This document shows positions 7,970 to 16,531 of a stretch of 64,000 nucleotides of DNA, one piece after another; within the stretch, counting starts at the first letter, position 1; every line of letters begins with the position of its first letter. The notes below the pieces were generated by a model. It worked only from the letters and a program-made list of their open reading frames with translations. It was not told where the DNA came from and did no database searches. Position numbers and translations under genes: made by a program. The DNA is taken from contig NZ_BMRX01000008.1 of the NCBI RefSeq assembly GCF_014648855.1, forward strand, positions 368,724 through 432,723. Direction: 5' to 3'. This DNA is from Streptomyces parvulus. GTDB taxonomy: Bacteria > Actinomycetota > Actinomycetes > Streptomycetales > Streptomycetaceae.

Positions 7970-9616
7970 GTGAATGGTCCGCTGATCGTCCAGTCCGACA
8001 AGACCCTGCTCCTGGAGGTCGACCACGAGCGGGCCGGTGACTGCCGCCGGGCCATCGCGCCCTTCGCCGAGCTGGAGCGGGCGCCCGAGCACATCCACAC
8101 CTACCGGGTGACGCCGCTGGGCCTGTGGAACGCGCGGGCGGCCGGCCACGACGCCGAGCAGGTCGTGGACGCCCTCGTCGAGTACAGCCGCTACCCCGTG
8201 CCGCACGCGCTGCTCGTGGACATCGCCGAGACGATGGACCGCTACGGCCGCCTCACCCTCTCCAAGCACCCGGCGCACGGCCTCGTCCTGACGACCACCG
8301 ACCGCCCCGTGCTGGAGGAGGTCCTGAAGTCGAAGCGGATCGCGCCGCTGGTCGGCGCCCGCATCGACGCCGACACGGTCGCCGTGCACCCCTCCGAGCG
8401 CGGGCAGATCAAGCAGACGCTGCTCAAGCTGGGCTGGCCGGCCGAGGACCTCGCCGGGTACGTCGACGGCGAGGCGCACCCGATCGACCTGGCGGAGGAC
8501 GGCTGGGCGCTGCGCCCGTACCAGAAGCAGGCCGTGGAGAACTTCTGGCACGGCGGCAGCGGTGTCGTCGTCCTTCCCTGCGGCGCGGGCAAGACGCTGG
8601 TCGGGGCGGGGGCGATGGCGCAGGCCAGGTCGACGACGCTGATCCTGGTCACCAACACCGTCTCCGCCCGGCAGTGGAAGCACGAGCTGGTGAAGCGCAC
8701 GTCGCTGACCGAGGACGAGATCGGCGAGTACAGCGGCACGCGCAAGGAGATCCGGCCGGTCACCATCGCCACGTACCAGGTGCTGACGACCCGGCGGAAG
8801 GGCGTCTACCCGCACCTGGAGCTGTTCGACTCCCGGGACTGGGGGCTGATCGTCTACGACGAGGTGCACCTGCTGCCGGCGCCGGTCTTCAAGTTCACCG
8901 CCGACCTCCAGGCCCGGCGGCGGCTCGGCCTGACCGCGACGCTGGTGCGGGAGGACGGCCGGGAGTCGGACGTCTTCTCGCTGATCGGCCCGAAGCGGTT
9001 CGACGCCCCGTGGAAGGAGATCGAGGCGCAGGGCTACATCGCGCCCGCCGACTGCGTGGAGGTCCGGGTCAACCTCACCGACGCCGAGCGGCTGGCGTAC
9101 GCCACCGCCGAGGCGGAGGAGAAGTACCGCTTCTGCGCGACGACCGACACCAAGCGCAAGGTGACGGAGGCGATCGTGCGGCGCTTCGCCGGGCAGCAGA
9201 TCCTCGTCATCGGCCAGTACATCGACCAGCTCGACGAGCTGGGCGAGCACCTGGGCGCGCCGGTGATCAAGGGCGAGACGTCCAACGCGCAGCGGGAGAA
9301 GCTCTTCGAGTCCTTCCGGCAGGGCGAGATCAGCGTCCTGGTCGTCTCCAAGGTCGCGAACTTCTCGATCGACCTGCCGGAGGCGACGGTCGCGATCCAG
9401 GTGTCGGGCACCTTCGGTTCCCGGCAGGAGGAGGCGCAGCGGCTCGGCCGGGTGCTGCGGCCGAAGGCCGACGGGCACCAGGCGCACTTCTACTCGGTCG
9501 TCGCCCGCGACACCCTCGACCAGGACTTCGCGGCCCACCGCCAGCGCTTCCTGGCGGAGCAGGGCTACGCGTACCGGATCATGGACGCGGACGAGGTGCT
9601 CGGCGAAGGGGTCTGA
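7970..9616 (+). CDS. DNA repair helicase XPB
   Basis: A 548-residue superfamily 2 helicase of the bacterial/archaeal XPB type. An N-terminal damage-recognition-like domain (about 1-180) precedes the RecA-like cores. Visible motifs are Walker A LPCGAGKT (about residue 203), DEVH box (about 296), motif III GLTATL, and motif VI EAQRLGRVLRPK (about 488). ATP-driven DNA unwinding or translocation in nucleotide-excision repair is expected. GTG at 7970 is the start, with AAAGGG upstream. The window also encodes a protein carrying the separate XPB/Ssl2-type domain 0.7 kb upstream. Confidence 0.92.
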   Translation: MNGPLIVQSDKTLLLEVDHERAGDCRRAIAPFAELERAPEHIHTYRVTPLGLWNARAAGHDAEQVVDALVEYSRYPVPHALLVDIAETMDRYGRLTLSKHPAHGLVLTTTDRPVLEEVLKSKRIAPLVGARIDADTVAVHPSERGQIKQTLLKLGWPAEDLAGYVDGEAHPIDLAEDGWALRPYQKQAVENFWHGGSGVVVLPCGAGKTLVGAGAMAQARSTTLILVTNTVSARQWKHELVKRTSLTEDEIGEYSGTRKEIRPVTIATYQVLTTRRKGVYPHLELFDSRDWGLIVYDEVHLLPAPVFKFTADLQARRRLGLTATLVREDGRESDVFSLIGPKRFDAPWKEIEAQGYIAPADCVEVRVNLTDAERLAYATAEAEEKYRFCATTDTKRKVTEAIVRRFAGQQILVIGQYIDQLDELGEHLGAPVIKGETSNAQREKLFESFRQGEISVLVVSKVANFSIDLPEATVAIQVSGTFGSRQEEAQRLGRVLRPKADGHQAHFYSVVARDTLDQDFAAHRQRFLAEQGYAYRIMDADEVLGEGV

Positions 9617-9629
9617 CCGGTCCGGGGCG

Positions 9630-9815
9630 TCAGCGGCGGCGGACGCCGGCCTCCTCCCCGTACTCGCCGAGGATCACGACGTCGAAGGCGGCGCCCGCGA
9701 ACACCCGCACGGCGCGCACGGCGTCGCCGAGCCGGTGCCGGTGGCTGCCGGCCACGGGCGTGGCACCGGACGCACGGACCGGTGCCGGGGCGGGGTACAT
9801 GGTTGCTGCGCTCAT
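9630..9815 (-). CDS. Small hypothetical protein
   Basis: A 61-residue protein from ATG 9815 with a GGAGAC ribosome site just upstream; another ATG at 9851 would add 12 residues. The N-terminus is Ala/Pro rich and the C-terminal half (HRLGDAVRAVRVFAGAAFDVVILGEYGEEAG) looks like a folded helix-strand unit. No family recognised. It converges on the XPB gene with 13 bases between stops, and the opposite strand offers no better ORF. Confidence 0.5.
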   Translation of the reverse strand: MSAATMYPAPAPVRASGATPVAGSHRHRLGDAVRAVRVFAGAAFDVVILGEYGEEAGVRRR

Positions 9816-10089
9816 GTCTCCATGGTGCGACCGCGCGGCCCCGACCGGCATCGGTCTCGGGACCGAACCCGCGCGTCCCCCGGGTACACCTCCCGGGGGA
9901 CGGCTGCCCCTCAGGTCGGAGGGCCCGTCCCCTAGGGGGCGGAAAAAGAGTTGGCCCGTCTGCCGCCCCCTCCCCTAAAATCTCCGCTCTTGCCCGCCTC
10001 CCTCACGGAGTGCCGTCGTCCGGACGGAAACCGGTCGGCTTTTCGCGCGTCCGCGCCCACCGCACCGCAGGTCACCCGGAGGCACCGCC

Positions 10090-12156
10090 TTGTCCACGCC
10101 CGTCCACGACGACCCCCTCTCCCGCGAGCGCGCCCACCTGGCCGCCTCGCGCTCCGCCCTGCGCGCCATGCGCGAGGACGTGCAGGCCCTCGACATCTCC
10201 GACGTGACCGCGAACTGGGTCAACGCCGCGGTCCTGGAACGCCAGATCGAGGACCGCATCAAGGCGCTGGCCGACCTCAGCGAGACCCCGCTGTTCTTCG
10301 GCCGGCTCGACTACCTGCACGCTCCCGGCGCCGAGCGGGCGGAGGGCGCGGAGGGCGAGCGCTTCTACGTCGGGCGCCGGCACGTGCACGACGCGGACGG
10401 CGACCCGATGGTGATCGACTGGCGGGCGCCGGTCTCGCAGCCGTTCTACCGGGCGTCGAAGAAGGACCCGCAGGACGTCTCGCTGCGCCGGCGCTTCGGC
10501 TACACGGGCGGGGACCTCACGGCGTACGAGGACGAGCACCTGTCCGATCCGGGCGAGGCGGCGCGCACCAGCAGGCTGCTCCAGCGGGAGATCGAGCGGC
10601 CGCGCGTGGGGCCGATGCGGGACATCGTCGCGACGATCCAGCCCGAGCAGGACGAGATCGTCCGCGCCGGGCTGTCCGGCTCGGTCTGCGTGCAGGGCGG
10701 CCCCGGCACCGGCAAGACCGCCGTCGGCCTGCACCGGGTCGCCTATCTGCTGTACGCGCACCGCGAGCGGCTGGCCCGCACCGGGACGCTGGTCATCGGG
10801 CCGAACCGGTCCTTCCTGCACTACATCGAGCAGGTGCTCCCGGCCCTCGGCGAGCTGACGGTCCGCCAGGCCACCGTGGAGGACCTGGTCGGCCACGTCG
10901 AGGTGCGCGGCGCGGACGAGGCGGCGACGGCGGTGGTCAAGGGCGACGCGCGGATGGCCGAGGTGCTGCGCCGGGCGCTGTACTCGCACGTGTCGGCGCC
11001 CGCCGAGGGCGTCGTCGTGGTGCGCGGCTCGCGGCGCTGGCGGGTGCCGGTGTACGAGCTGGAGGAGATCGTCCGCGAGCTGCTGGCGCGCGACATCCGC
11101 TACGGCGCCGCCCGCGAGGCGCTGCCGCGGCGCATCGCGCACGCCGTGCTGGTGCAGATGGAGCGGGCGGGCGAGGCGCCGGACGACCGGGTGCAGGACG
11201 CGGTGGCGCGCAATACGGCGGTGAAGGCCGCGGTGAAGGAGATCTGGCCGCCGGTCGACCCGGCCAAGCTGGTCCTGCGGCTTCTGACGGACGCGGACTT
11301 CCTCGCCGAGCACGCCGACGGCGTCCTCACCGAGGAGGAGCGCAAGGCGGTGCTGTGGGCGAAGCCGGCCCGCTCGGTGAAGTCCGCCAGGTGGTCGCCC
11401 GCGGACGCCGTGCTGATCGACGAGGCGACCGACCTGGTGGAGCGCACCCACTCGCTCGGGCACGTGGTCCTCGACGAGGCGCAGGACCTCTCCCCGATGC
11501 AGTACCGCGCGGTGGGCCGGCGCTGCACCACCGGCTCGGCGACCGTCCTCGGCGACCTGGCGCAGGGCACCACTCCGTGGGCGACGCGGAGCTGGGCGGA
11601 GGCGCTCGGGCACCTGGGCAAGGGCGAGGCGGTGGTGGAGGAGCTGACGGCCGGGTTCCGCGTGCCGACGGACGTCATCGCGTACGCCTCCCGGCTGCTG
11701 CCGCACATCGCGCCGGGCCTGACGCCGGTGGCGTCGATCCGCGAGAACCCCGGCTTCTTCGAGGTCCGCGGGACGCCCGGGAAGGGGACGCCGGGCGAGG
11801 GGACGGCCGCGGCGCTGGCGGCCTGCGGCGAGCTGCTGGCGCGCGAGGGCTCCGTCGGCCTGATCGCGGCGGACGCGCGGGTGCCGGAGCTGGCGGCGGC
11901 GCTCGGCGCGGCCGGGATCGGGTACGTCGGGCCGGGCGAGGAGACCACGCACGACACGCGGCTGACCCTGGTGCCGGCCTCGCTGGCCAAGGGCCTGGAG
12001 TACGACTACGTGGTGCTGGAGGAGCCGCGGGCCGTGGTGGACGGCGAGCCGGACGAGCGGACGGGGCTGCGACGGCTGTACGTGGCGCTGACCCGTGCGG
12101 TGTCGGGCCTGATCGTGACCCACACCGCGGAGTTGCCGCCGCAGCTGGCCTCCTAG
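10090..12156 (+). CDS. HelD-family superfamily 1 ATPase (RNA-polymerase-associated helicase-like)
   Basis: 688 residues starting at TTG 10090 behind a good CGGAGG. A coiled-coil N-terminus (about 1-75) precedes a split UvrD/Rep-type core: Walker A GGPGTGKT at about residue 203, Walker B VVLDEAQDLSPMQ at about 458, QxxR-like and RRLYVALTRA motif VI near the C-terminus. This architecture is that of HelD-type proteins, which remove or recycle stalled RNA polymerase. It could be a HelD or a HelR-like paralogue. I see no rifamycin-associated element in the upstream 150 bases, so rifampicin induction is not supported. Confidence 0.82.
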   Translation: MSTPVHDDPLSRERAHLAASRSALRAMREDVQALDISDVTANWVNAAVLERQIEDRIKALADLSETPLFFGRLDYLHAPGAERAEGAEGERFYVGRRHVHDADGDPMVIDWRAPVSQPFYRASKKDPQDVSLRRRFGYTGGDLTAYEDEHLSDPGEAARTSRLLQREIERPRVGPMRDIVATIQPEQDEIVRAGLSGSVCVQGGPGTGKTAVGLHRVAYLLYAHRERLARTGTLVIGPNRSFLHYIEQVLPALGELTVRQATVEDLVGHVEVRGADEAATAVVKGDARMAEVLRRALYSHVSAPAEGVVVVRGSRRWRVPVYELEEIVRELLARDIRYGAAREALPRRIAHAVLVQMERAGEAPDDRVQDAVARNTAVKAAVKEIWPPVDPAKLVLRLLTDADFLAEHADGVLTEEERKAVLWAKPARSVKSARWSPADAVLIDEATDLVERTHSLGHVVLDEAQDLSPMQYRAVGRRCTTGSATVLGDLAQGTTPWATRSWAEALGHLGKGEAVVEELTAGFRVPTDVIAYASRLLPHIAPGLTPVASIRENPGFFEVRGTPGKGTPGEGTAAALAACGELLAREGSVGLIAADARVPELAAALGAAGIGYVGPGEETTHDTRLTLVPASLAKGLEYDYVVLEEPRAVVDGEPDERTGLRRLYVALTRAVSGLIVTHTAELPPQLAS

Positions 12157-12244
12157 GGCCTGTCGTTTGGATCATGCCGGCGTCGCGGGTGGGCCGGGAG
12201 GGACCGTCCTTCTCAGCCGGCATGATCCAAACGACAGGCCCTAG
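12153..12244. mobile_element. MITE-like element: perfect 28-bp inverted repeats flanked by CTAG
   Basis: Bases 12153-12180 and 12217-12244 are perfect reverse complements over 28 bases, with a 36-base centre. The outer four bases are CTAG on both sides, the target duplication typical of the IS5 group, and the inner termini begin GGCCTGTCGTTTGGATCA. There is no ORF in it. It overlaps the TAG stop of the HelD-family gene and ends 8 bases from the cutC stop, so it would also act as a bidirectional terminator. Confidence 0.65.
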
Positions 12245-12252
12245 CCGCGGGA

Positions 12253-12942
12253 TCAGTCCCCCAGCACCCCGCGCCACTCCCGGACCGCCTCCGCCGACAC
12301 CGGCCCCTCCCACCCGGAGGGCCGGGCCGCGCCCCCGATGTGGAACGCGTCGATGCCCGCCGCCAGCAGGCCCGGCACGTGCTCCAGGCGCAGGCCGCCG
12401 CCGACGAGGAGCTGCTGCTCATACCCCGGCTCGCCGCGCCGCCGGGCCTCGGCGAGGAGTACGGTCATGCCCTCGTCGACGCCGCCCGCGGCGCCGGCCG
12501 TCAGGTAGGTGTCGAGGCCGGGGAAGTCGCCGAGCTGCTTGCGCAGCGCGTCCCGGTTCGCGGCGCGGTCGATCGCGCGGTGGAAGGTCCAGCGGCACCC
12601 GTGCAGCGCTCCGGCGATCCGCTCCACGGCGTGGAGGTCGACCTCCCCGTCCGGGTCGAGGAACCCGAGCACGAACTCCGTGGCCCCGGCCTCCCGCAGC
12701 CGTCCGGCGAGCCGGGTCAGCCGGTCGACGTCCCCGGCGGCGAACCCGTCCGCGAGCCGCAGCATCACCCGCAGGTCGATGTCGACGGCGGCGCGGATCG
12801 CGGCGACGGTCCCGGCCGACGGGGTGAGTCCGTCGGCCGCCATGTCGGTGACCAGTTCGAGGCGATCCGCGCCTCCGGCCTGGGCGGCGACCGCGTCCTC
12901 GACGTCGAGGGCGATCACCTCCAGGACTGCACGCTTGCTCAT
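12253..12942 (-). CDS. cutC: Copper homeostasis protein CutC
   Basis: A 229-residue TIM-barrel protein of the CutC family: N-terminal LEVIALDVEDAVAAQAGGADRLEL, the HRAIDRAANRDAL region and C-terminal LLVGGGLRLEHVPGLLAAGIDAFHIGG are all family signatures. CutC is cytosolic and historically linked to copper tolerance, although its enzymatic role remains unsettled. The ATG at 12942 is clear. It converges on the HelD-family gene across the 28-bp inverted repeat. Confidence 0.88.
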   Translation of the reverse strand: MSKRAVLEVIALDVEDAVAAQAGGADRLELVTDMAADGLTPSAGTVAAIRAAVDIDLRVMLRLADGFAAGDVDRLTRLAGRLREAGATEFVLGFLDPDGEVDLHAVERIAGALHGCRWTFHRAIDRAANRDALRKQLGDFPGLDTYLTAGAAGGVDEGMTVLLAEARRRGEPGYEQQLLVGGGLRLEHVPGLLAAGIDAFHIGGAARPSGWEGPVSAEAVREWRGVLGD

Positions 12943-13017
12943 GGGACCCCATTCGTCGGCCTGCTACAGGTCTAGTCCAATCCAAGACTACGCCCAGACA
13001 CAGGCCGGGGCTCCCCC

Positions 13018-13701
13018 TCAGCCGCCGAAGAGGTTCAGTTCGGCCGCCTCCACACCCGCCAGCTCGTACCCGGCCCCGTCGCCCGGCGCCCGGCCCGCGT
13101 ACAGCCGGACGAGGGTGGCGGCGTCGCCGATGAACCGGCCCGGGGGCCGCTCGCCGCTCACCTCGCCGAGTTTCAGGGGCTCGTCCACGTCGTCGAGGTC
13201 GGCGTGGAGCGGCACGTGGCCGCGCTCGCGGGTGAGCGTGCCGAGCAGCGCGAGCACGGCGGGCAGCGCGGGCCCGCCGTAGGCGCCGGGCTCGCCGAGT
13301 GCGGTGCGCACGTCGCCGGCGTGCACCCACTCCCCGAGCGCGATGCCGTCCAGGGCGCCGCCCGCGCGGGCGATCACCGGACCGGCCTCGGTCATGCCGC
13401 GCTCCAGCTCGTCCACGACGCGGGCGTGCGACCAGTCCGCGCGCTCGGCGATGTCGCGGTCGTTGGACTCGGGGGAGAAGACGCCGTCCTCCAAGCGGTT
13501 CTCCACGACCCGGATCAGCGCGCCGGAGCTGTGGGCGAGCAGGTCGCGCACGGTCCAGCCCGGACACGCGGGCACGGGCAGCGCGAAGTCCGCGTCCGTC
13601 CGCGCCCGCAGCAGGGGCACCAGCGCGTCCCGCTCGATGGTCAGCAGCCGGCCGGGCAGTTCGGGGTCGCGTACGTCGTTCACGTCGGCAGGAGTCGTCA
13701 T
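13018..13701 (-). CDS. Maleylpyruvate-isomerase-type mycothiol-dependent enzyme
   Basis: 227 residues from ATG 13701 (GTG at 13710 is possible). The N-terminal DinB-like helical bundle shows CPGWTVRDLLAHSSGAL, the typical mycothiol-dependent maleylpyruvate isomerase N-domain signature, and GEWVHAGDVRTALGEP carries the metal-binding His. The family uses mycothiol for isomerisation or S-transfer; the substrate is not deducible. It lies 33 bases downstream of a TetR gene in the same direction, so the TetR may control it. Confidence 0.78.
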   Translation of the reverse strand: MTTPADVNDVRDPELPGRLLTIERDALVPLLRARTDADFALPVPACPGWTVRDLLAHSSGALIRVVENRLEDGVFSPESNDRDIAERADWSHARVVDELERGMTEAGPVIARAGGALDGIALGEWVHAGDVRTALGEPGAYGGPALPAVLALLGTLTRERGHVPLHADLDDVDEPLKLGEVSGERPPGRFIGDAATLVRLYAGRAPGDGAGYELAGVEAAELNLFGG

Positions 13702-13734
13702 GGACCCCACGTTAGGGCCGGGCGGCGTCCGCGG

Positions 13735-14382
13735 TCAGTGTTCCGAGAGGTCGTCGAGTTCGGCGGCGAACAGGAGGGCGGGGTCGAAGCCCATCCCGGT
13801 GAAGTGCCCGGCGAGTTCGAGGGAGAGGACGCCGTGCAGGCGGGTCCAGAAGACCAGGGCGCGGTGCAGGGCCGGGGCGGGGGGCGGGGGGCCGTCGGCC
13901 CACTGCCGGTGGGCGTCGACGTGGGCGTCGAAGGGGGCGGCGGGAGCGTCCGACGGGAGGGCGGCGCAGGCGTCGAGGATGACGGCCATGGTCTCGGAGG
14001 CGATCTCGCTGACGTCCTCGGGGGCGTGGTAGCCGGGGACGGGGGTGCCGTAGACCAGGAAGTAGCGGTGGGGGTCGGCGAGGGCCCACGCGCGCAGGGC
14101 GTGCGCGAGCCCGGCGAGGTCGGCGCCCGCGTCGGCGGCCTCCTTGAAGGTGTCGGCGAGGCTGCGGTAGGCGTCCCGGATCAGCTCGGTGATCAGCTCG
14201 TCGCGGCCGGCGAAGTACCGGTAGAGCGCGGGGCCGCTCATGCCCATGCGCTTGGCGATCGCGTTGAGGGAGAGCGCGGACGCCCCCGCCGCCGCGATCT
14301 GCTCCCACGCGTGCTCCTTGATCTCCGCGCGCACCTGGGTGCGGTAGCGCTCGCGCGGGGTCCTCGTGTGCGCCTCCGGCAT
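13735..14382 (-). CDS. TetR-family regulator (WHG-type C-terminal domain)
   Basis: 215 residues. Residues 15-62 form the TetR DNA-binding domain (EIKEHAWEQIAAAGASALSL, then AIAKRMGMSGPALYRYFAGRDEL). The ligand domain contains FWTRLHGVLSLELAGHF, the pattern behind the WHG name. It is followed within 33 bases by the mycothiol-dependent isomerase-like gene, and both probably form one transcript. No clear palindromic operator was found in the 110 bases before the start. Confidence 0.85.
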   Translation of the reverse strand: MPEAHTRTPRERYRTQVRAEIKEHAWEQIAAAGASALSLNAIAKRMGMSGPALYRYFAGRDELITELIRDAYRSLADTFKEAADAGADLAGLAHALRAWALADPHRYFLVYGTPVPGYHAPEDVSEIASETMAVILDACAALPSDAPAAPFDAHVDAHRQWADGPPPPAPALHRALVFWTRLHGVLSLELAGHFTGMGFDPALLFAAELDDLSEH

Positions 14383-14491
14383 GGTCCGCCACCCTCCGCT
14401 TCAGCTTCAAGATTGTGCGAGAGGGTATCACCGAGCGCGCGGCGCCCCCGCCGGACGCGGCGCGGTCCGGCCCCGCTGGAACAATGGCCGC

Positions 14492-15151
14492 ATGGCCGAC
14501 CTCGACGCCCTGCGCGCCCGTTTCGCCCGCGCCCTGGAGGAAGCCGCTCCCGGCTCCGCCCCGGACCCGGCGCCGTACGCCGACCGCCTGCTCGCGCGCT
14601 GGGGGGAGCCGCACCGGCGCTACCACACGCTCGCCCACCTGACCGCCGTACTGGACCACGTCGACACCCTGGCCGAGTACGCGGACGACGTGGCGGCGGT
14701 GCGCCTGGCCGCCTGGTTCCACGACGCGGTCTACCTGCCCGAGCGCTCCGAGAACGAGGAGCGCTCGGCCCGGCTCGCCGAGCGCGCCCTGGCCGAGGCC
14801 GGCGTCCCGGCGGAGCGCACCGCCGAGGTGGCCCGGCTGGTCCGCCTCACCGTCACCCACGCCCCGGCGGACGACGACCGCGACGGACAGGTGCTGTGCG
14901 ACGCCGACCTCGCCGTCCTCGCCTCGCCGCCCTCGGCGTACGCGGCGTACACGGTCGCCGTGCGCGAGGAGTACCACTTCGTGCCGAACGACGACTTCCG
15001 CGCGGGCCGGGCCACGGTCCTGCGGCAGCTCCTCGCCCTGCCCCGGCTGTTCCACACCCCGCACGGCCGCCGGGAGTGGGAGGCGACCGCACGCCACAAC
15101 ATCACCGGCGAGCTGGAAATGCTGTCGCTCGGCGACACCCCGGACGCTTAG
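14492..15151 (+). CDS. HD-domain metal-dependent phosphohydrolase-like protein
   Basis: 219 residues with RRYHTLAHL (HxxxH pattern), AWFHDAVY (HD motif at about residues 74-78) and later VLCDADLAVL, the arrangement of predicted HD phosphohydrolases acting on nucleotides or phosphoesters. ATG at 14492 follows a weak ribosome site; another ATG overlaps in a different frame. The next gene starts 9 bases downstream, so they are cotranscribed. Substrate unknown. Confidence 0.8.
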   Translation: MADLDALRARFARALEEAAPGSAPDPAPYADRLLARWGEPHRRYHTLAHLTAVLDHVDTLAEYADDVAAVRLAAWFHDAVYLPERSENEERSARLAERALAEAGVPAERTAEVARLVRLTVTHAPADDDRDGQVLCDADLAVLASPPSAYAAYTVAVREEYHFVPNDDFRAGRATVLRQLLALPRLFHTPHGRREWEATARHNITGELEMLSLGDTPDA

Positions 15152-15160
15152 CCTCCCGGC

Positions 15161-16240
15161 ATGCGAACCATGGGCGGGGAACAGGTGGAGGAAGCCGTCG
15201 CGGGCGCCGTCGCGCTGCTGCGGACGGCGGCCGGCCGGGACTGGGAGACGGCGCGGGCGGGCGGGCCGGAATGGAGCTGCCGCTACACGGCGGAGCACGT
15301 GGCGGGCGTCCTCATCGCCTACGCGGGCCAGCTGGCCGGACGCGCCACCGAGGCGTGGGTCCCCTTCGAGATCACCCTGGACGAGGGCACCGGCAACGAG
15401 GACGTGCTCCACGTGATCGAGACGAGCGGCGCACTGCTCGCCGCGACGGTGCGCACCACCCCGCGCGAGGTCCGCGCCTTCCACCCGTACCCGCACCGCA
15501 GCGCGAACCGCGAGGGGTTCGCCGCGATGGGGATCGCCGAGGTGTTCCTGCACACGCACGACATCGCCGGGGTTCTCGGGCTGGCCTACGAGCCGCCCGC
15601 CGAGCGGTGCGCGGACGTCCTCGCCCGGATCTTCCCGCACGTCCGGCCCGGCACCGACCCCTGGCGCACCCTGCTGTGGGCCACCGGACGCGGCGAACTG
15701 CCCGGCCGGCCCCCGGTCACCGAGTGGCGCTGGCGCAACGACCTCGTGCTCCCGGCCGGCCGGCTCACCCTCCAGGGCGTCACGCCCGCCGCGGCGGCCG
15801 GCCTCGCCGCGGGCGGCGACGGCGGCTTCGACTGGCTCGGCGACGGCCCCTTCCAGGGCACCCGGGACGCCGCCGCCATGCTGCTGAAGGCGTACGAGGC
15901 GGGAGTGCACCTGCCGGAGTGGGGTGTGTTCGCGCTGGTGCGCCGCGAGGACGGCCGCGCGGTGGGCGGCATCGGCTTCCACGGGACCCCGGACGAGGCC
16001 GGCCGCGTGGAGATCGGTTACGACCTCGTCGAGGCCGCCCGCGGCCACGGCTACGCGACCGAGGCCCTGCGCGCACTGTCCGCGTGGGCCCTGGACCGCG
16101 AGGGGGTGGCGTCGGTGCTCGCCAGGACCGAGCGGGCCAACCTCGCCTCCCAGGCCGTGATCGCCCGCGCCGGCTTCAGCCCGGTCGACGGCGCCGTCGA
16201 CGGCGCCGAGGGGCAGCTCGCCTACGAGCTGCGCCGCTGA
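15161..16240 (+). CDS. Fusion: DinB/maleylpyruvate-isomerase-like domain plus GNAT acetyltransferase
   Basis: 359 residues in two parts. Residues 1 to about 210 resemble the mycothiol-dependent isomerase/DinB bundle, with WSCRYTAEHVAGVL and FLHTHDIAGVLG placing the metal His residues. Residues about 225-359 form a GNAT domain with the acetyl-CoA loop ARGHGYATEALRALSAWA and the ERANLASQAVIARAGF motif. The frame is continuous with no sign of an assembly join. It follows the HD gene closely and its end overlaps the convergent DUF4031 gene by 19 bases. Confidence 0.8.
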   Translation: MRTMGGEQVEEAVAGAVALLRTAAGRDWETARAGGPEWSCRYTAEHVAGVLIAYAGQLAGRATEAWVPFEITLDEGTGNEDVLHVIETSGALLAATVRTTPREVRAFHPYPHRSANREGFAAMGIAEVFLHTHDIAGVLGLAYEPPAERCADVLARIFPHVRPGTDPWRTLLWATGRGELPGRPPVTEWRWRNDLVLPAGRLTLQGVTPAAAAGLAAGGDGGFDWLGDGPFQGTRDAAAMLLKAYEAGVHLPEWGVFALVRREDGRAVGGIGFHGTPDEAGRVEIGYDLVEAARGHGYATEALRALSAWALDREGVASVLARTERANLASQAVIARAGFSPVDGAVDGAEGQLAYELRR

Positions 16241-16521
16241 GCCCCGGCACCCGGCACGGGCCCCGTGCCCTTGCGGTGCCGCAGCCCCGCCCCGTGCAGC
16301 AGCCGCACCACCTCGCGGCTGCTGACCTCCAGCGCGCCGGCGGACACGGCGTCGGCGTAGCGCTGGGCGGGGACGTCGTAGTGGTCGCGCTCGAAGGCGC
16401 GGCGCGGCACGCCCAGGGCCGCGGCGAACGCGTGCAGCTCGGCGTAGGAGACGTCGCTGACCAGGTGCGACCACAGGCGGCCGTGGCCCGGCCAGGTCGG
16501 GGGGTCGATGTAGACGGTCAC
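16222..16521 (-). CDS. DUF4031 domain protein
   Basis: 99 residues. The core MTVYIDPPTWPGHGRLWSHLVSD and the LHAFAAALGVPRRAFERDHYDVP segment are the DUF4031 signature; the function of the domain is unknown. Its GTG start lies 10 bases after the stop of the upstream zinc-ribbon protein gene, so the pair is an operon. The C-terminal tail overlaps the convergent isomerase-GNAT fusion. Confidence 0.8.
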   Translation of the reverse strand: MTVYIDPPTWPGHGRLWSHLVSDVSYAELHAFAAALGVPRRAFERDHYDVPAQRYADAVSAGALEVSSREVVRLLHGAGLRHRKGTGPVPGAGAQRRSS

Positions 16522-16531
16522 CGCGGCGCCC

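Noticed and set aside
9940..10089. A rifamycin-associated element upstream of the HelD-family gene
   Set aside because: I looked for the 19-bp inverted repeat expected for HelR-type genes and found none in the 150 bases before the TTG start.
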